DNA of 13,925 nt from UBA1774 sp045223835 (GTDB taxonomy: Bacteria > Bacillota > Clostridia > Oscillospirales > Oscillospiraceae), in the NCBI GenBank assembly GCA_045223835.1, contig JBGUZS010000005.1, positions 1 to 13,925 of the forward strand. Direction: 5' to 3'. Shown here in pieces: positions 12,466 to 13,925 of the stretch; position 1 is the stretch's first letter, and every line of letters starts with the position of its first letter. Below the pieces are notes generated by a model. It ran no database searches. It saw only the letters and a list, made by a program, of their open reading frames with translations, and was not told where the DNA came from. A program made the position numbers and the translations under genes.

Positions 12466-13146
12466 TCAGCGGGGATATTCCGTGCAGAGCAGGCGGTATG
12501 GCGCCTCGTCCTCCTCTATGGCGGGGAAGCGGCCTACCGGCGGCTGGAAGCGGTTGTCCATCCTGTCGTCGTTGACCTGGCTGACCTCCCCCAGCAGGAC
12601 GTTCCCGGAGCCGGGCAGCACGGAGAAATCATGGTAGAGCAGGGGATAGATATGGATGCTTTCCCCAGGCCTCAGGGCCACCTGGGTCCCGGCGGGCACG
12701 GTGAAATGCCGTCCGTCGGAGATGACCGCTACGGAGGAAGTCCGGTCGATCCCCTCGTCGGGGAGGGAGCGCCAGACCCGAATCAGCACCGTGCCCCCGC
12801 CCCGGTTGATGATGTCCTCGCTTTTCTTCCAGTGGAAGTGGTTGGGGGCATACTGCCCCTCCCGCAGGTACAGGAGCTTTTCCGCATAGACCTGGGGGTA
12901 TTTTTCCGGCATGGCCCGGCACCCGTTCCGCAGGGTGATGAGGGAAAAGCCGAAGCGGCTGAAATCTCCCTGGCCGTAGTCGGTGATATCCCAGCCCAGG
13001 CCGCAGTCCCTGATCTCGTCATATTCCGGCCCCAGGCTCCGCCAGGCTTCCGGCGTAAAGGAGCAGAAGGGGGGCAGAGGATACTGCAGCTTCCGGCAGA
13101 AATCCTCCATCTCCCGCAGGGCGGCGTTGATCTCGCTTCGTTTCAT
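12466..13146 (-). CDS. D-lyxose isomerase (D-lyxose/D-mannose ketol-isomerase, cupin type)
   Basis: A 226-residue cupin-fold sugar isomerase of the D-lyxose isomerase family (EC 5.3.1.15), which interconverts D-lyxose with D-xylulose and often also D-mannose with D-fructose. The metal site is intact: H103 and H105 in Pro-Asn-His-Phe-His, E110 after Lys-Lys-Ser, and H172 in Tyr-His-Asp-Phe. The Gly-Glu-Val-Ser-Gln-Val-Asn-Asp-Asp stretch near residues 186-194 is also a strong family signature. Length is normal for the longer (E. coli O157-type) members. AGGAGG lies 7-8 bases before the ATG, a strong ribosome binding site. It stands alone, convergent with the vanX-like gene, and no sugar transporter or kinase is adjacent in the window. 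A poor TATACA at 13192-13187 is the best -10 candidate, without a good -35. Confidence 0.92.
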   Translation of the reverse strand: MKRSEINAALREMEDFCRKLQYPLPPFCSFTPEAWRSLGPEYDEIRDCGLGWDITDYGQGDFSRFGFSLITLRNGCRAMPEKYPQVYAEKLLYLREGQYAPNHFHWKKSEDIINRGGGTVLIRVWRSLPDEGIDRTSSVAVISDGRHFTVPAGTQVALRPGESIHIYPLLYHDFSVLPGSGNVLLGEVSQVNDDRMDNRFQPPVGRFPAIEEDEAPYRLLCTEYPR

Positions 13147-13164
13147 AGAAATTCCTCCTAATAA

Positions 13165-13251
13165 ATATGCGGCCGGGCGCAGACGGTGTATAAGCTCTCC
13201 CGCGTGATCGGGCGTGAGATGGAAGATCTGCTGGAAAGACCGATGGGATGA
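13165..13251 (+). pseudogene. C-terminal remnant of an XRE-type HTH regulator
   Basis: A plus-strand frame opens after a stop at 13162 and ends with TGA at 13249-13251. It has no start codon or ribosome binding site of its own in a sensible place. Its last 21 codons read Val-Tyr-Lys-Leu-Ser-Arg-Val-Ile-Gly-Arg-Glu-Met-Glu-Asp-Leu-Leu-Glu and a short tail, closely like the last helices of XRE/Cro-type DNA-binding domains (typically Leu-Tyr-Lys-Leu-Ala-x-x-Leu-Gly-Cys-x-x-Glu-Asp-Leu-Leu-Glu). Everything N-terminal is missing, apparently replaced by the D-lyxose isomerase region. This is my pattern match, not a search result; chance similarity over about 17 residues is possible. It would mark a deletion or insertion boundary here. 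Confidence 0.4.
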
Positions 13252-13442
13252 AGGTATCTCACTGTGAGTTTAGAAAGGCGCACATATTTTCCTCTATGGT
13301 CTCCAACATGCAGCTATCGGCTGCACGGTCATGTGAAATCTCTTGCTCGAATCAGCGAGCTTCCATTATTGAATGATTTGGTCATCCCTGGGATGCATCT
13401 TTGCAAAGTGGAGTGCATCTCGACAAACTGGAATTTGTAGTA
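13252..13442. other. Gene-poor stretch, lower GC than the rest
   Basis: No recognisable gene. One plus-strand frame, the same phase as the XRE-like remnant, is open from 13252 to about 13440 but has no start codon near its 5' end and no family resemblance that I can name. The stretch marks the change from the high-GC block to the AT-richer right end. No terminator with a T-run is evident after the GNAT stop at 13443 on the minus strand. Confidence 0.4.
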
Positions 13443-13925
13443 CTACAGCCTTATCAGATAATATTGGCTAGTTCTTCCTTCTTTATAGTTTTCGTTTTCT
13501 GCAATAAGCGTCCCGCCATTCTTTTGAATGGTTGCTGCAGAGGCCAGATTCTCTTTATAACAGCCAAGTATAACCGTTTCCATTCCTTTTTCTTTGCACA
13601 CTGACAGTGCATATTTGAGCATCGCAGTAGCATAACCTTTGTTCCTTTCGGATGGCCTGACTCCATACCCAATATCGCCGTATTTTTCAGAAAGCACTTC
13701 TGGCAGTTCATATCGAACACTTAGCAAACCTATCAATCTGTCCCCATCAAAGCAAAGATACAGCAGAGATTTACCCCATTGTTCATCACCAGACAGAGCA
13801 TTATTCTTTATCTTAGTTACCCACTCAGTATAATCAGAGGATGATAAACCCAAGCTCGCACTGATGCTGGTTTCTCCGTTATTATGGTGTTCTTGTACAT
13901 ATTTCTGTAGTATATCTTTGTCGTT
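13443..13925 (-). CDS. GNAT family N-acetyltransferase (partial, N-terminus beyond window)
   Basis: 160 residues are visible and the frame is open to the right edge, so the N-terminus is missing. The first visible residues are Asn-Asp-Lys-Asp-Ile-Leu, leading into a Gly-Glu-Thr-Ser-Ile-Ser-Ala-Ser segment. An internal TTG at 13853 is not a convincing start, since coding similarity continues upstream of it. The acetyl-CoA-binding motif A is clear: Gly-Tyr-Gly-Val-Arg-Pro-Ser-Glu-Arg-Asn-Lys-Gly-Tyr-Ala-Thr (the Arg-x-x-Gly-x-Ala pyrophosphate loop). It is followed by the Ala-Ser-x-x-x-Ile-Gln-Lys-Asn-Gly-Gly helix-turn of motif B. It would transfer an acetyl group to an amine of unknown identity. 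Base composition is much more AT-rich, with A/T-ending codons common, unlike all the genes to its left, which suggests recent acquisition. Confidence 0.88.
   Translation of the reverse strand, partial: NDKDILQKYVQEHHNNGETSISASLGLSSSDYTEWVTKIKNNALSGDEQWGKSLLYLCFDGDRLIGLLSVRYELPEVLSEKYGDIGYGVRPSERNKGYATAMLKYALSVCKEKGMETVILGCYKENLASAATIQKNGGTLIAENENYKEGRTSQYYLIRL

Noticed and set aside
13401..13604. Plus-strand frame of 67 codons opposite the GNAT gene
   Set aside because: Its start is a TTG without a ribosome binding site, and most of it is antisense to the clearly conserved acetyltransferase.
1..13925. CRISPR array, tRNA, rRNA, insertion sequence or phage genes
   Set aside because: No regularly spaced repeats, cloverleaf-type sequences, rRNA blocks, transposase or integrase motifs were seen on reading both strands; the only hint of mobility is the composition change after 13250.

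Overview
The window is a high-GC stretch of a bacterial chromosome. Strong AGGAGG-type ribosome binding sites, tightly packed operons and family content (SpoIIE-type phosphatase, DUF2284 protein, AzlCD, tributyrin-esterase-like hydrolases, D-lyxose isomerase) suggest a gut or rumen Clostridia-type member of the Bacillota. That assignment is an inference from gene content; there is no rRNA or marker gene here. The last ~0.7 kb is clearly more AT-rich than the rest.

Layout. (A) 146-7802, minus strand: seven genes in a row with gaps or overlaps of a few bases (43 nt at most), probably one operon read right to left from a promoter near 7825-7860. The order is esterase 1, esterase 2 (TGATG overlap), TldD, TldE/PmbA, a MATE exporter, a GAF-SpoIIE phosphatase (ATGA overlap) and a SIMPL-domain protein. 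(B) 8052-8594, plus strand: a cysteine-rich DUF2284 protein with its own promoter, divergent from operon A. A perfect 12-bp palindrome lies in the shared intergenic region. (C) 8746-9798, minus strand: a uroporphyrinogen-decarboxylase/MtaA-type protein with an intact zinc motif, convergent with DUF2284 and ended by a strong terminator. (D) 10015-12425, plus strand: azlC, azlD, an AlkD-like DNA glycosylase and a VanX-type D,D-dipeptidase, overlapping or close together. They follow a near-consensus promoter and end in a terminator whose stem contains the last stop codon. (E) 12466-13146, minus strand: D-lyxose/mannose isomerase. (F) 13147-13925: a likely remnant of an XRE-type regulator, a gene-poor stretch, and a GNAT acetyltransferase cut by the window edge.

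How the genes may work together. TldD/TldE is a two-subunit metalloprotease that degrades unfolded or modified peptides. Here it sits between two esterases and a multidrug exporter, which would fit peptide or xenobiotic handling, but I see no precursor peptide or maturation enzyme. The UroD/MtaA-like protein and DUF2284 are both of the kind found near corrinoid methyl-transfer genes, though no corrinoid protein is present. Operon D combines amino-acid export, alkylation repair and cell-wall dipeptide cleavage, with no obvious single pathway. I do not see a clearly new multi-gene system. The points most worth checking are the Tld-MATE-esterase operon, the palindrome between the divergent promoters, and the degraded, compositionally different right end.
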